A stretch of DNA of 64,000 nt from Devosia neptuniae (GCF_025452235.1 NZ_CP104965.1:3406501-3470500); one strand, 5' to 3'. Counted from the first letter of the stretch, positions 10,748 through 19,796 are shown. Program-made: numbers and translations. Notes: generated from the sequence alone by a model not told the origin.

Positions 10748-11940
10748 CAGCGATCAACCTCTCCGAACACGATATCAAGCGAGCCAAGGATGGCCGAGAC
10801 ATCAGCCAGCATGTGGCCGCGACACAGGAAATCCATGGCCGACAAATGCGCAAAACCCGGCGCGCGGATCTTGCAGCGGTAAGGCTTGTTGGAGCCGTCG
10901 CTGACGAGATAAACGCCGAACTCGCCCTTGGGCGCTTCCACGGCAGCGTAAACCTCGCCAGCCGGCACCTTGTAGCCTTCGGTATAGAGCTTGAAGTGAT
11001 GGATCAGCGCTTCCATCGACTTCTTCATCTCGCCACGGCTGGGCGGCACGACCTTGCCATCGAGCGAGGACACCGGGCCCTTGCCATCGGCGGCGTTCAG
11101 CTTCGCCACACACTGCTTCATGATGCTGGTGGACTGGCGCATCTCTTCCATACGGATGAGATAGCGGTCGTAGCAGTCGCCATTCTTGCCGACCGGGATA
11201 TCGAAATCCATTTCGGCATAGCATTCGTAAGGTTGGCTCTTGCGCAGGTCCCAGGCAGCGCCCGAACCCCGCACCATCACGCCTGAAAAGCCCATATTCC
11301 AGGCATCATCGAGATCGACCACGCCGATATCGACATTACGCTGCTTGAAGATGCGGTTATTGGTCAGAAGACTGTCGATATCGGCGAGAGCCTTGGGGAA
11401 GGTCTCGCAGAAGGTCTCGATATCGTCGATCAGCGCCTGCGGCAGGTCCTGATGGACACCACCGGGACGGAAATAGGCGGCATGCATGCGGGCGCCCGAC
11501 GCGCGCTCATAGAACACCATGAGCTTTTCGCGCTGCTCGAAGCCCCAGAGCGGCGGCGTCAATGCGCCAACGTCCATCGCCTGGGTCGTGACGTTCATCA
11601 GGTGGGCCAAAAGGCGCCCGATTTCCGAATAGAGCACGCGGATCAGCTGGCCGCGGCGTGGCACTTCAAGACCCAGCAGCTTTTCGACGGCCAGGGCGAA
11701 AGCATGCTCCTGATTCATCGGCGCCACATAGTCGAGGCGATCGAAATAGGGCACGGCCTGCAGATAGGTCTTCTGCTCGATCAGCTTTTCGGTGCCGCGA
11801 TGCAGCAGCCCGATATGCGGATCGACGCGCTCAACGATTTCCCCGTCCAGCTCCAGAATCAGGCGAAGAACGCCGTGAGCGGAGGGGTGAACCGGCCCAA
11901 AGTTGATGGTGAAATTGCGGACTTCGGCTTCAACGGTCAT
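10747..11940 (-). CDS. nuoD: NADH-quinone oxidoreductase subunit D
   Basis: 49-kDa-type subunit related to NiFe-hydrogenase large subunits, contributing the quinone-binding pocket; 397 residues. Family motifs are [20 protein letters not shown] near residues 15-34, [14 protein letters not shown] near 42-55 and the C-terminus [20 protein letters not shown] ending in FGEVDR, the conserved NuoD terminus. It overlaps nuoC by 4 bases (ATGA) and nuoE by one. Confidence 0.98.
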   Translation of the reverse strand: MTVEAEVRNFTINFGPVHPSAHGVLRLILELDGEIVERVDPHIGLLHRGTEKLIEQKTYLQAVPYFDRLDYVAPMNQEHAFALAVEKLLGLEVPRRGQLIRVLYSEIGRLLAHLMNVTTQAMDVGALTPPLWGFEQREKLMVFYERASGARMHAAYFRPGGVHQDLPQALIDDIETFCETFPKALADIDSLLTNNRIFKQRNVDIGVVDLDDAWNMGFSGVMVRGSGAAWDLRKSQPYECYAEMDFDIPVGKNGDCYDRYLIRMEEMRQSTSIMKQCVAKLNAADGKGPVSSLDGKVVPPSRGEMKKSMEALIHHFKLYTEGYKVPAGEVYAAVEAPKGEFGVYLVSDGSNKPYRCKIRAPGFAHLSAMDFLCRGHMLADVSAILGSLDIVFGEVDR

Positions 11941-12554
11941 TGCTTGGCCTTCTCGTCACCGGGCAGCACATAGTCTGTACCCTCCCAAGGCGACAGATAG
12001 TCAAAGGTGCGGAATTCCTGCATCAGCTTGACGGGCTCATAGACAACCCGCTTGCGCTCTTCGTCATATTTGACCTGAACGAAGCCGGTGACCGGGAAGT
12101 CCTTGCGCAGCGGATGCCCATCGAACCCATAATCGGTCAGGATGCGGCGCAGGTCATTGTGACCGGAGAACAGCACGCCATAGAGATCGTAGGTCTCGCG
12201 CTCGAACCAGTCGGCGCCACGGAACACACCGGTAATGCTGGGCACCGGCATCGTGTCGTCGGTCGTCAGCTTGATGCGGATGCGCTGGTTCAACTGCGGG
12301 CTCATGAAGTGGTAGACCACGTCGAACCGCTCATCGCGTTCCGGGTAGTCGACCGCCGTCACGTCGGTGAAGCTAATGAACCGGCATTTTGCGTCATCGC
12401 GCAGGAAAGTGGCCACGGCCACAATTGCGTCGCGCTCGATGGTCAGTGTCAGCTCGCCATAGCTGATTTCGTTGGCAAGAATCACACCGCCCAAAGCGCC
12501 GGCAATGTGCTCGCCCAGCGCGGTCAGCGGATCAACCTGGATAACCTCATCCAT
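11937..12554 (-). CDS. nuoC: NADH-quinone oxidoreductase subunit C
   Basis: 30-kDa-type peripheral-arm subunit, 205 residues, separate from NuoD rather than fused as in E. coli. The conserved block [20 protein letters not shown] followed by [20 protein letters not shown] (about residues 118-157) is the family signature. It lies 11 bases after nuoB and overlaps nuoD by 4 bases. Confidence 0.98.
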   Translation of the reverse strand: MDEVIQVDPLTALGEHIAGALGGVILANEISYGELTLTIERDAIVAVATFLRDDAKCRFISFTDVTAVDYPERDERFDVVYHFMSPQLNQRIRIKLTTDDTMPVPSITGVFRGADWFERETYDLYGVLFSGHNDLRRILTDYGFDGHPLRKDFPVTGFVQVKYDEERKRVVYEPVKLMQEFRTFDYLSPWEGTDYVLPGDEKAKQ

Positions 12555-12565
12555 GAAATGGGGTC

Positions 12566-13147
12566 CTAACGTTCGATGGTGCCGGTGCGCCGAATCTTCT
12601 TTTGCAGCAAGAGGATGCCGTAAAGAAGCGCTTCAGCGGTCGGGGGGCAGCCGGGGACATAGACGTCCACCGGCAGCACGCGATCGCAGCCGCGCACAAC
12701 CGAATAGGAATAGTGATAATAACCGCCGCCATTGGCACAGCTGCCCATGGAGATGACATAGCGCGGCTCCGGCATCTGGTCGTAGACCTTGCGCAAAGCC
12801 GGAGCCATTTTATTGGTCAGCGTGCCGGCGACGATCAGCACGTCGGACTGGCGCGGAGAGGCGCGCGGGGCGGTGCCGAAACGCTCGATATCGTAGCGTG
12901 GCATCGACATCTGCATCATCTCGACGGCGCAGCAGGCCAGCCCCGTTTGCATCCACATCAGCGAGCCCGTGCGGGCCCAATTGACCAGTTGCGATACGGT
13001 GGAGACCAGGAAGCCCTTATCCGCCAACTCGTCCGTCACATCGGTGAAGAACGGGTCATTGGCGCCTGCGGGCTTATTGGTGCGCGGGTCAATGAGCCCG
13101 GTGGGGCGCGGCGCGACCAGCGTAGCGTTCTGTTCGCTCAATCCCAT
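12566..13147 (-). CDS. nuoB: NADH-quinone oxidoreductase subunit B (cluster N2)
   Basis: Subunit carrying the terminal 4Fe-4S cluster N2, which reduces quinone; 193 residues from the ATG at 13147. That start (MGLSEQ) overlaps the nuoA end by 10 bases and has a purine-rich GGAAAGGGG upstream; a further ATG 21 bases upstream is possible but less likely. Cysteine ligands are visible in [29 protein letters not shown] and VPGCPP, as in the family. Confidence 0.97.
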   Translation of the reverse strand: MGLSEQNATLVAPRPTGLIDPRTNKPAGANDPFFTDVTDELADKGFLVSTVSQLVNWARTGSLMWMQTGLACCAVEMMQMSMPRYDIERFGTAPRASPRQSDVLIVAGTLTNKMAPALRKVYDQMPEPRYVISMGSCANGGGYYHYSYSVVRGCDRVLPVDVYVPGCPPTAEALLYGILLLQKKIRRTGTIER

Positions 13148-13503
13148 TCGAGAGCCCCTTTCCGCCATTCATAAATGAACCCGACGGTCAGAACGCCGAG
13201 GAAGATCATCATCGACCAGAAGCCGAACCAGCCAACATCCCGGAACGCCACGGCCCAGGGGAAGAGGAAAGCCACTTCGAGGTCGAAGATGATGAAGAGA
13301 ATCGACACCAGGTAAAAACGGACGTCGAACTTCATGCGCGCATCGTCGAAGGCTTCAAAGCCGGCTTCGAAGGCGGAGACCTTTTCGGGGTCTGGGCGCT
13401 TCACGGCGACGATGAAGGGCGCCACCAGCAGAGACAGTCCGATAAGACCGGCAATGCCAATGAAAATGACAATGGGCAGATAGTCGCTGAGCAAATCAGT
13501 CAT
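13138..13503 (-). CDS. nuoA: NADH-quinone oxidoreductase subunit A
   Basis: First gene of the operon: a 121-residue membrane subunit with three hydrophobic segments. The loop [20 protein letters not shown] and the helix with [13 protein letters not shown] are diagnostic of NuoA/ND3. The ATG at 13503 was chosen because the family N-terminus ([20 protein letters not shown]) begins there, and an in-frame ATG 15 bases upstream adds nothing conserved. The likely promoter is upstream at 13657-13685. Confidence 0.96.
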   Translation of the reverse strand: MTDLLSDYLPIVIFIGIAGLIGLSLLVAPFIVAVKRPDPEKVSAFEAGFEAFDDARMKFDVRFYLVSILFIIFDLEVAFLFPWAVAFRDVGWFGFWSMMIFLGVLTVGFIYEWRKGALEWD

Positions 13504-13656
13504 GCGGCAGCCTAACACTCAAGACCGACAGGAGAAGCCGGGAACGCGAGAGTTCTGCGAGCAATTGGGGCAAGCGAACCAACGCGGAAGTTGATGGCTT
13601 GGGATTAGACCTTTGGCTAGCGCGTTTCAAGGGAAAGAAAATATGAGAAGAATAAT

Positions 13657-13685
13657 CATATATCGATAAGGCGTGAGAGCGCCAA
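13657..13685 (-). promoter_or_regulatory. Candidate housekeeping promoter for the nuo operon
   Basis: On the minus strand TTGGCG (13680-13685) and TATATG (13657-13662) are 17 bases apart, a fair match to the sigma-70-type -35/-10 arrangement. The implied transcript would have a leader of about 150 bases before nuoA. Local AT content is higher than in the surrounding genes. Based on motif and position only. Confidence 0.35.
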
Positions 13686-13839
13686 TTTGCCGTGCTGGCA
13701 GGCATTTCGGCGGTAAACATTTGCGTGAAAACGGGTGGTCGCGGCATACGCACTTGGTGCGCTGATGCTAACGGACTGTGCACGCTGGCGGTCCGGATAA
13801 CGTGCTTGGCGTGCACCTTGAGGCAACCGAATCACGAAT

Positions 13840-13880
13840 CCAAAAGCAAAACGGCGAACCACACACGAAGTGGTTCGCCG
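13840..13880 (-). terminator. Intrinsic terminator after the first porin gene
   Basis: A perfect 11-base-pair stem (13852-13862 with 13870-13880, arms CGGCGAACCAC/GTGGTTCGCCG, 7-base loop) is followed on the minus strand by TTTTGCTTTT. This is a textbook Rho-independent terminator for the minus-strand porin transcript and insulates the nuo promoter region from read-through. Confidence 0.85.
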
Positions 13881-13903
13881 AATTGGGCTTACAAGATTTA
13901 GTC

Positions 13904-13925
13904 GACGGGGCGCGAACGCCCCGTC
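13904..13925 (-). other. UUCG tetraloop hairpin just after the porin stop codon
   Basis: A perfect 9-base-pair stem GACGGGGCG/CGCCCCGTC closes, on the minus strand, a TTCG loop, the extra-stable C(UUCG)G tetraloop. It begins 11 bases past the porin stop and has no T-run, so it is more likely a 3'-end stabiliser of an abundant mRNA than a terminator; the true terminator lies 24 bases further on. Confidence 0.7.
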
Positions 13926-13936
13926 AGGTATAAATC

Positions 13937-14518
13937 TTAGAAGTGGTAGGAAACGCCGATCGTTGCCTTGGCAGCGTCGAAGAAGTCGTCGCCAACAGCG
14001 TCGTCGAAGTAGCCATAACCAACAACCTGACCGCGAACGGTGACAGCGTCGGAAACAGCAAGTTCAACACCGGCACCGAGCTGGTAGACGCCCTGGTTGT
14101 CGTCGCCGATGGCGCGATCTTCGAGGGTCTCAACGCCAACACCGGCCAGTGCGTACACCAGGACCGAGTCGGTCACGATGGCACCAACGCGACCGTTGAT
14201 GAAGAAGTTACCAGCGCTGATGTCCTGGTCGAGGGCATTCTGGCCCCAGACGTATTCTGCAGTGCCTTCGAGGCCGAGCAGGATCGGGTCAGCAACGATG
14301 AAGTTCACGCCAACGTGAGCGCCGATGACGCCGTAGTTGTTGTCATCACCGAAGAACAGACCGCCGCCCTGGACACCAGCGTAGAGGCCATCCCAAGAGA
14401 AACCGGCTGCTTCATAGATCGGAGCAGGCGTGGTCGGGATGATGAGGTCGGCGGCCTGAGCACCACCAACGAGCAGCGCGGCAGCAGCCACACCGAGAGA
14501 AAGCGAACGTACAAACAT
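13937..14518 (-). CDS. Omp25/31-type outer-membrane beta-barrel protein
   Basis: A 193-residue precursor starting MFVRSLSLGVAAAALLVGGA; GGAG lies 9 bases before this ATG, favouring it over upstream starts. The signal peptide probably ends at AQA|AD near residue 22. The mature part has alternating hydrophobic/polar strands, the motif FSWDGLYAGVQGGGLF typical of the small Rhizobiales Omp25/Omp31 family, and the C-terminal aromatic residue (GVSYHF) required for outer-membrane insertion. Pore activity is not shown; such proteins may be structural. A second paralog follows upstream at 14812-15363. Confidence 0.85.
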   Translation of the reverse strand: MFVRSLSLGVAAAALLVGGAQAADLIIPTTPAPIYEAAGFSWDGLYAGVQGGGLFFGDDNNYGVIGAHVGVNFIVADPILLGLEGTAEYVWGQNALDQDISAGNFFINGRVGAIVTDSVLVYALAGVGVETLEDRAIGDDNQGVYQLGAGVELAVSDAVTVRGQVVGYGYFDDAVGDDFFDAAKATIGVSYHF

Positions 14519-14600
14519 ATCTTGCACTCCCATAGAGTTAACCGTAGTCGACCGATAAATGCCCCACGAGAGGGCCGCTGACAAGCCTTACCAAGGGCAA

Positions 14601-14641
14601 ATTTGGGGGCTCGGATAAGATTCAATGACCATTTGGGGGCT
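14601..14641 (-). repeat. 11-base direct repeat, 30-base spacing, upstream of the porin gene
   Basis: ATTTGGGGGCT occurs at 14601-14611 and again at 14631-14641, exactly 30 bases apart, that is nearly three helical turns. The repeats are 83-123 bases upstream of the porin ATG at 14518 in non-coding DNA. The arrangement fits a tandem activator or repressor site, such as a response-regulator dimer. Confidence 0.5.
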
Positions 14642-14760
14642 TGTGTTGCATCAATACCGCGCAATTGGTTCAATTTGATACAAATACGGCTTGATTGGCA
14701 CTTGCCCGTGGCCACCAGACGGCAGAATCAGGGCATAGCGCCGGTCCAAAGCCTTGCCCA

Positions 14761-14794
14761 AAAACAAAATAGCCCTACCATAGGCAGGGCTATT
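14761..14794 (-). terminator. Intrinsic terminator after the second porin gene
   Basis: A perfect 9-base-pair stem (14768-14776 with 14786-14794, arms AATAGCCCT/AGGGCTATT) is followed on the minus strand by TTTTGTTTTT. It lies 17 bases after the stop of the 14812-15363 gene and ends that transcript before the next porin promoter. Confidence 0.85.
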
Positions 14795-14811
14795 GAACCA
14801 CTTGTCAAGAA

Positions 14812-15363
14812 TCAGAAGTGATAGTTCGCGCCAACGGTAAACTGGTTCTTGGCGTTATCACCCGATAGCGGGAAGCTGCGCAGATATTGCGCCTCGACCG
14901 AAACATTGCCGGTGATCGCCATTTCGACGCCGGCGCCGAACAGCATGTCATCTTCCTCGGGGGCGCCAAGGTCTAGGCCGTATCCACCCGCGGCATAAAC
15001 GGCGACATCGTCGGTGACCGCCAGGCCAGCGCGGCCCAGGATCTGGCCATAGCTGGTTTCCCCGGCGCCGTCATTGCCCGCAAGGCCGTGCACGGCCACT
15101 TCGGCACCCAACAGATAATAGTCGAATTGAGCGTTGACGCCGGCCTGGACGCCCAGGCCGTATTGCGTGCCGCTGTCCTCGCCATGCTGCGCGACGCCAT
15201 AGACGCCTGCATAAAAGCCGCTCCAGTCGAAGCCGGCTGACTCGGCAACGGGCATTTCAACGGGCGTAGAGGTGGGAACGGTGATCATGTCGGCCGCAGC
15301 AGCAGGCCCTGTCGAGAGGGTGGCGGTCAGCGCGGCGATAGCGAATGCGTTGAACAGTTTCAT
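14812..15363 (-). CDS. Second Omp25/31-type outer-membrane beta-barrel protein
   Basis: A 183-residue precursor with a signal peptide (MKLFNAFAIAALTATLSTGP, cleavage probably after AAA near residue 24) and an OMP C-terminus (GANYHF). The segment FDWSGFYAGVYGVAQHGEDS parallels FSWDGLYAGVQGG of the neighbouring paralog, so the pair are diverged duplicates. GGGGAG lies 7 bases before the ATG. Each gene has its own terminator, so they are separately controlled. Function beyond an outer-membrane barrel is not evident. Confidence 0.82.
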   Translation of the reverse strand: MKLFNAFAIAALTATLSTGPAAAADMITVPTSTPVEMPVAESAGFDWSGFYAGVYGVAQHGEDSGTQYGLGVQAGVNAQFDYYLLGAEVAVHGLAGNDGAGETSYGQILGRAGLAVTDDVAVYAAGGYGLDLGAPEEDDMLFGAGVEMAITGNVSVEAQYLRSFPLSGDNAKNQFTVGANYHF

Positions 15364-15401
15364 CGCTGTTCTCCCCTGCTATTGAGACCGTCTATGACAG
15401 G

Positions 15402-15427
15402 AACCCGCGATTTGCGTGCTTGGTTCC
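15402..15427 (-). promoter_or_regulatory. Weak EcfG-like (general stress) promoter for the second porin
   Basis: On the minus strand GGAAC (15423-15427) is followed after 17 bases by GGTT (15402-15405). This is one base off the alphaproteobacterial general-stress consensus GGAAC-N16/17-CGTT and sits about 40 bases before the ATG at 15363. A single-mismatch match could be chance. Confidence 0.3.
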
Positions 15428-15555
15428 GTAGCGGCCCGACCACTTACTCCTACGCTGGCTTACTGGCAGAATGGCGCCCCTCGCGGGGCCAAAAAATGGC
15501 ACTGCCAGCAGTTTGCATGTGACTCAGGGCCGGGCCGCGCGCCCTGCCCTTCTCT

Positions 15556-16284
15556 TTATAATGTGCCGACGAGCACCGGCTGGTCACGATATTCGTCGGG
15601 GAACAGCGCCTTGAGTGCCCCGATCTTGGGCAGGTCATTGGCCACGATATAGGGCCAGGTCGGGTTCAGCGTCAGGAAATCCTGGTGATATTGCTCGGCG
15701 GGATAGAATGCCTTGAACGGCTCGATGGTGGTGACGATCGGCCCCTCGAACAGCCCGGCCTTGTCGAGCTCGGCAATGTAGGTCCGGGCTAGCTCGGCCT
15801 GGGCATCGCTGACGGGAAAGATCGTCGAGCGATATTGCGTGCCGTGATCCGGGCCCTGATAATTGAGCTGGGTCGGGTTATGCGCGACCGAAAAATAGAT
15901 CTGCAGCAATTGGCCATAGCTGACCACGGCTGGATCATAGGTCACCTCAACGGTTTCGGCATGCCCGGTGGTGCCGCTGCCGGTCTGCTCGTAAGTGGCG
16001 GTCTCCGCTGCGCCGCCCGAATAGCCCGAAACGGCATTGGTGACGCCGACCACGTGCTGGAACACGCCTTGCACGCCCCAGAAGCAGCCACCGGCGAATA
16101 CCGCCGTTGCTGTTGGCCCGGATTCGGTGATGTCGCTGGAGGGTGCCGGAATGACGACCGGTTTCTCTTCGGCCCGCGCTCCTGCCTGCCAGGCGCCGAG
16201 CAATAGGACCGGCACAAAAAGCAACGCCGCCAGAGCAGCGCGGGTCAGCGGAGCAGTCAAGGGGATGGCGGATGATCGTACCAT
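15556..16284 (-). CDS. msrA: Peptide-methionine (S)-S-oxide reductase, exported
   Basis: Repairs oxidised methionine (S-epimer). The catalytic motif GGCFWG places the active cysteine at residue 67; YSGGAAETATYEQTGSGTTG and the segment FFSVAHNPTQLNYQGPDHG-like block are characteristic. The 242-residue protein has an N-terminal hydrophobic segment (about 12-35) and AEEKP after it, suggesting export to the periplasm or membrane anchoring. There is no other cysteine, so there is no resolving cysteine and reduction must use a partner. It stands alone; msrB is not adjacent. Confidence 0.93.
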   Translation of the reverse strand: MVRSSAIPLTAPLTRAALAALLFVPVLLLGAWQAGARAEEKPVVIPAPSSDITESGPTATAVFAGGCFWGVQGVFQHVVGVTNAVSGYSGGAAETATYEQTGSGTTGHAETVEVTYDPAVVSYGQLLQIYFSVAHNPTQLNYQGPDHGTQYRSTIFPVSDAQAELARTYIAELDKAGLFEGPIVTTIEPFKAFYPAEQYHQDFLTLNPTWPYIVANDLPKIGALKALFPDEYRDQPVLVGTL

Positions 16285-16376
16285 GAGACGGACCTCTGCG
16301 AGCTGATGTGCGCGGCTACACTTTATATATGGGCTAAAGCACGCGGTGGGGCAGCAGTATCACGTCGAAATGAAGC

Positions 16377-16406
16377 GGGGCGTGGCGGTACAAACCGCCA
16401 CGCCCC
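16377..16406 (-). terminator. Probable terminator after the epoxide hydrolase gene
   Basis: A perfect 13-base-pair stem (16377-16389 with 16394-16406, arm GGGGCGTGGCGGT, 4-base loop) begins 7 bases past the stop of the minus-strand gene. The following minus-strand bases (GCTTCATTTC) are only weakly T-rich, so termination may be partial. Confidence 0.6.
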
Positions 16407-16412
16407 TGCCCG

Positions 16413-17534
16413 CTATTTGAGGCCGGTGAAGAAGGCCGCGACCTCTGCCGCCCAGACCTGCGGCACTTCCAGCGCGGCGAAGTGGCCGCCGCTGTCGAGT
16501 TCGGTCCAGCGGGTGATGGTGTTGCCATCCTCGCTGAAGCGGCGAATGGCAACTTCATCGCGGGCGAAAACGGCCACCCCGGTGGGGACACCCGAATTCG
16601 GCTTGGGCGACCATGCCTCTGGGTCATGGGCGTTTTCGTAGTAGAGGCGGATCGAAGACGCAGCCGTGCCGGTGAACCAATAGATCAGCAGATTGGTCAG
16701 GAACTTGTCCCTGTCTACGGCATCGGGGCTATCGCCGAAGCCGGTGAACATATCGGCCAACCAGGCAATGAGGCCCGCTGGCGAGTCGGTGATGCCATAG
16801 GCCACGGTCTGGGGACGGCTGGACTGCAGGGCATTGAAGCCAAAGCGCTCGGCCATGAACTGTTGCAGGCGCTGCAGCCGGGTCTTTTCGGCATCGCTGA
16901 AGCTGGCGATATCGCTGGGCTCGATCGGGCCCATGGGAATGAAGCCCATGGTGGCGGCGTTGACATGCACGCCGATGACCCGATCGGGTGCGGCACGGGC
17001 AATGGCCGGTGCAATCACGGCCCCGGCGTCGCCGCCCTGGACGCCGAAACGCTGATAACCAATGCGCGACATCAATTCGAGCAGGGCATTGGCAATGCGG
17101 CCGTCATTCCAGCCGGCCTCGCGCGTCGGACCGGAAAAGCCGAAACCAGGCAGCGAGGGAATGACCAGATCGAAGCCGGCGGCGGTCAGCGGCGCGATAG
17201 CGCCGAGAAATTCGACAAACGAGCCCGGCCAGCCATGCAGCAACAGCAGCGGAATCGCATTCTGGGTGCCGGCCTTGACGTGCAGAAAATGAATGGTCTG
17301 GCCGTCGATCTCGGTGGTGAATTGCGGATGCTGGTTGATAGCAGCTTCCTGGGCGCGCCAGTCGAAGCCGTTTTGCAGGCGGTCGATCATGCCGGCGACG
17401 AAATCGGTCGTGGGGCCATAGCTCCAACCGGCGCCGGGCACTTCATTGGCGAGGATCGTATTGGCCAGGCGCTGGTGCAGATCGGCCAGTTTGGCTTCGG
17501 GGATGGCAATCTTGAACGGGGTAATGTCGGTCAT
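16413..17534 (-). CDS. Epoxide hydrolase (alpha/beta-hydrolase fold)
   Basis: 373 residues from the ATG at 17534 (MTDITPFKIAIPEAKLADLH), which is preceded by AGGA at suitable spacing. The N-terminal block is the epoxide-hydrolase N domain; LLLLHGWPGSFVEF gives the HGWPG oxyanion motif, GVQGGDAGAVIAP the nucleophile Asp, and SGGHFAALEVP the catalytic His. The family opens epoxides to diols, but the natural substrate here is unknown. The AraC-type regulator gene lies 81 bases upstream on the same strand and may control it. Confidence 0.88.
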   Translation of the reverse strand: MTDITPFKIAIPEAKLADLHQRLANTILANEVPGAGWSYGPTTDFVAGMIDRLQNGFDWRAQEAAINQHPQFTTEIDGQTIHFLHVKAGTQNAIPLLLLHGWPGSFVEFLGAIAPLTAAGFDLVIPSLPGFGFSGPTREAGWNDGRIANALLELMSRIGYQRFGVQGGDAGAVIAPAIARAAPDRVIGVHVNAATMGFIPMGPIEPSDIASFSDAEKTRLQRLQQFMAERFGFNALQSSRPQTVAYGITDSPAGLIAWLADMFTGFGDSPDAVDRDKFLTNLLIYWFTGTAASSIRLYYENAHDPEAWSPKPNSGVPTGVAVFARDEVAIRRFSEDGNTITRWTELDSGGHFAALEVPQVWAAEVAAFFTGLK

Positions 17535-17615
17535 TTGCTGCGTCCTTGCTGGTGTTGAAAGTGCATCCTTTCTAGCCAGCGGGGCGATTGCAGGATTGAA
17601 GATTTCCGACAAGTT

Positions 17616-18281
17616 TCAGTCGCAGGCGAGCCGACTGGGCGTCACACCCATAATGGCCTTGAGCGAGCGGATCATGTGCGGCTGATCGGCATAGCCGAGG
17701 GCAAAGGCCACATCGGCGGCTGGCCTCCCCTGCTGCAACAGGGCCAGTGCCTTTTGGGCGCGCTCGACCTGGGTGAAGGTCTTGTAGGTGAGGCCGGTGG
17801 TCTTGAGGAAGTGCCGCTGCATGGTGCGCTCGGACATGGCCATGGGATGACCCGAGACGACGGAGGCAACGAGGCTGTTATCCTCGACATGGCTGTGGCG
17901 CGTCAGCTTGTGCACGAAACCGTCGACCGTATCGAAAGTCGGTATTTCGAGCACGTCGGTGCCGAGCCAGAACCGGTCCCGGCCAATGGTCTCGAGCACA
18001 GTCCCCTTGTCGCGCATCTGCTCGCCCGGCATCAGCGACATATAGCTGCTGGCCTTGAAGGCAATGGAAAGGATCTCGTCGCCAGCCGTGTAGTGGTGGG
18101 TTACGGCTGATGTCGTCAGGCCGGTGCGCAGCACGATGGTGCTGTCCGCGGATTTCAGAATGGCAAAGTCCCAGCATCCGTCCGGGCGCATCAGCATGCT
18201 GCCGTCTTCGGTGAACCGTGTATGGGTCACCGATTGTACAATCGGCGACGACCAGCCGTCCAATCTCGTGACCTTGTTCAT
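17616..18281 (-). CDS. AraC-family transcriptional regulator
   Basis: 221 residues. The C-terminal third carries the two-helix-turn-helix AraC domain: SERTMQRHFLKTTGLTYKTF, then ERAQKALALLQQGRPAADVA and the final FALGYADQPHMIRSLKAIMG, with the conserved G-x3-P (GVTP) ending. The N-terminal part is a sensor region of unknown ligand (FxxDGxxxLMPDGCWDF-like cupin start). It is immediately upstream of the epoxide hydrolase gene on the same strand. Confidence 0.9.
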   Translation of the reverse strand: MNKVTRLDGWSSPIVQSVTHTRFTEDGSMLMRPDGCWDFAILKSADSTIVLRTGLTTSAVTHHYTAGDEILSIAFKASSYMSLMPGEQMRDKGTVLETIGRDRFWLGTDVLEIPTFDTVDGFVHKLTRHSHVEDNSLVASVVSGHPMAMSERTMQRHFLKTTGLTYKTFTQVERAQKALALLQQGRPAADVAFALGYADQPHMIRSLKAIMGVTPSRLACD

Positions 18282-18345
18282 GCCACCCGCCCGATTTCGC
18301 TGGGCCAGTCTGCCAGATTTGTGAACCGGCGGAAATAGCGGGGCG

Positions 18346-18720
18346 CTACGACCCCAGCGCTGTCTCCAGCAGCAGGAGCTGGCTGGACAATTGTTCGGGC
18401 TCTATCGGCTTTCTGATAATGCCCAGCACGGCAGCGGCATTGGCCTTGGCGGTAGCGTCCTGGCCGGTGACGAACAGCGATGGTATGCCGCGCTGCTTGA
18501 GCCAGATGGCGGCATCGGGACCGGTGCGGCCATCGGCAAGATCGATATCGATCAAGGCGGCGTCCATCTGCAGCTGAGGAAAATTGCGTTTCAGGTCGGC
18601 AAAGCTGCTCAGCGAGCCGGCGAAAACATAGCCCATATCCTCAAGCAGAGCCTCGACGTGAAAGACGATGAGCGAATTGTCTTCGAGATAGAAGATGCGA
18701 AGCGGGCGGCGCGCGGTCAT
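18346..18720 (-). CDS. Single-domain response regulator
   Basis: 124 residues, a receiver domain with no output domain. The acidic pair is in YLEDNSLIVF, the probable phospho-acceptor is D58 in ALIDIDLADG, the switch threonine is in SLFVTGQDA and the lysine in IIRKPIEP. Its ATG overlaps the kinase gene by 4 bases, so it is the cognate partner or a phosphate shuttle for that HWE kinase. Confidence 0.92.
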   Translation of the reverse strand: MTARRPLRIFYLEDNSLIVFHVEALLEDMGYVFAGSLSSFADLKRNFPQLQMDAALIDIDLADGRTGPDAAIWLKQRGIPSLFVTGQDATAKANAAAVLGIIRKPIEPEQLSSQLLLLETALGS

Positions 18721-19796
18721 GGACGAGCACCCTTGCTTTCGTCAGGATCGGGCGGGGAGAGCCGGGACAAGGCGCCGCGAATGGTGCAGTGCAGCCCGGA
18801 CGGGGCGTAGACAATGTTTGGGGGCTCACCAAAGAGCGAGCCGAGAGCCGACCGCATATATTTCGTTCCATATCCAGAGCGCGACGGCGGCGAAACGGGT
18901 GGCCCGCCGTTTTCGCTCCATTCGATGACCAAAAAAGCTTCGCCTTCCGCGGAAACGATCCGCCAATCGAGGTCGACCCGGCCATCGGGGAGCGACAGGG
19001 CGCCATATTTGATGGCGTTGGTGGCCAGCTCGTGGATGCACAGGGCCAAGGTCGTGCCGGCGTCCCGGGAAAGGGTTATGTCGGGGCCCTTCGCGGCAAC
19101 CCGGCTACCGCCATCCTGGCGATAGGGCGACAGTGTTATGTCGACCACGGTTTTCAGCGATACCGCCTCGCCGCCGGATTCGAACACCACCGAATGCACC
19201 TTGCTCAGGGCGATGAGCCGGGCGGAAAAATCCTCCGCCAGTTGCTCGGCTGACCGGGCGCCCCGCAGCGTCATCTGGAACATCGAGGACACGCTGGCGA
19301 GGATGTTCTTGACCCGGTGATTGAGCTCGAGCCGGAGCGCGGTTTCCCGCTCGATATGGTCGCGTACATCGCGCTGGCGGAGCCGGGCAAGCAGCGCGGC
19401 CTGGATGCCGCTGACCAGCTCGAGCGCCGCCATGGGCCGCTGGTAGAACAGATGCCGGGATCGCGGCCAAGCGGCGCCGAGTTCGGCGCGGATGCGATGC
19501 TGGGCCGCAGCGCGATCCAGCAACACGATAATGGGCAATTCGGACCAGTCGGGCTGGTGCTCGAGATAGCTGGAAATGGCCGCGATGACGCCGGGCGTCA
19601 GCGCCTCATGGGTCGCGACGATGGCGCCCGGCGACTTTTCGAGCCAGCCGGGCAGATCCGCATCGTCGTGACAGCGCCCGACCGGCAGGCCGCGCTCGGC
19701 GAGCAGGGTTTCCATATAGAGGCCGTCCTGGCGGTAGGGCGCCAGGATCAGCACCCAGTCGAGCTCGCCAATGGCCGTCCTCGCCGGTCCGGTCAT
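18717..19796 (-). CDS. HWE/HisKA_2-type sensor histidine kinase with degenerate receiver-like N-terminus
   Basis: 359 residues, soluble. Residues about 11-135 look like a receiver fold, but the acceptor position reads AIVATHEAL with no aspartate, so it is likely a pseudo-receiver. The dimerisation/phosphotransfer segment LRLELNHRVKNILASV gives phospho-histidine H160. The ATPase part shows LALCIHELATNAIKYGALS (N box) and SGYGTKYMRSALGSLF (G box). It is encoded between the KaiC-like gene and the receiver gene, overlapping each by 4 bases, so it probably relays the state of the KaiC-like protein. Confidence 0.9.
   Translation of the reverse strand: MTGPARTAIGELDWVLILAPYRQDGLYMETLLAERGLPVGRCHDDADLPGWLEKSPGAIVATHEALTPGVIAAISSYLEHQPDWSELPIIVLLDRAAAQHRIRAELGAAWPRSRHLFYQRPMAALELVSGIQAALLARLRQRDVRDHIERETALRLELNHRVKNILASVSSMFQMTLRGARSAEQLAEDFSARLIALSKVHSVVFESGGEAVSLKTVVDITLSPYRQDGGSRVAAKGPDITLSRDAGTTLALCIHELATNAIKYGALSLPDGRVDLDWRIVSAEGEAFLVIEWSENGGPPVSPPSRSGYGTKYMRSALGSLFGEPPNIVYAPSGLHCTIRGALSRLSPPDPDESKGARP

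Larger units (their letters stand above)
13504..13936. other. Non-coding region between the nuo operon and the first porin gene
   Basis: This 433-base stretch holds no convincing gene; the open frames in it lack ribosome sites and family signatures. Reading on the minus strand it contains, in order, a UUCG-loop hairpin and a terminator after the porin gene (13904-13925 and 13840-13880), then about 300 bases containing the probable nuo promoter and leader. Confidence 0.7.

Noticed and set aside
13496..13816. 106-residue minus-strand frame upstream of nuoA
   Set aside because: It has no ribosome site, low-complexity Ser/Arg composition and covers the likely nuo promoter.
15470..15495. GC-rich hairpin followed by A-run after the second porin promoter
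   Set aside because: The run of A (plus) precedes the stem on the minus strand, so it does not form a terminator for either neighbouring gene.
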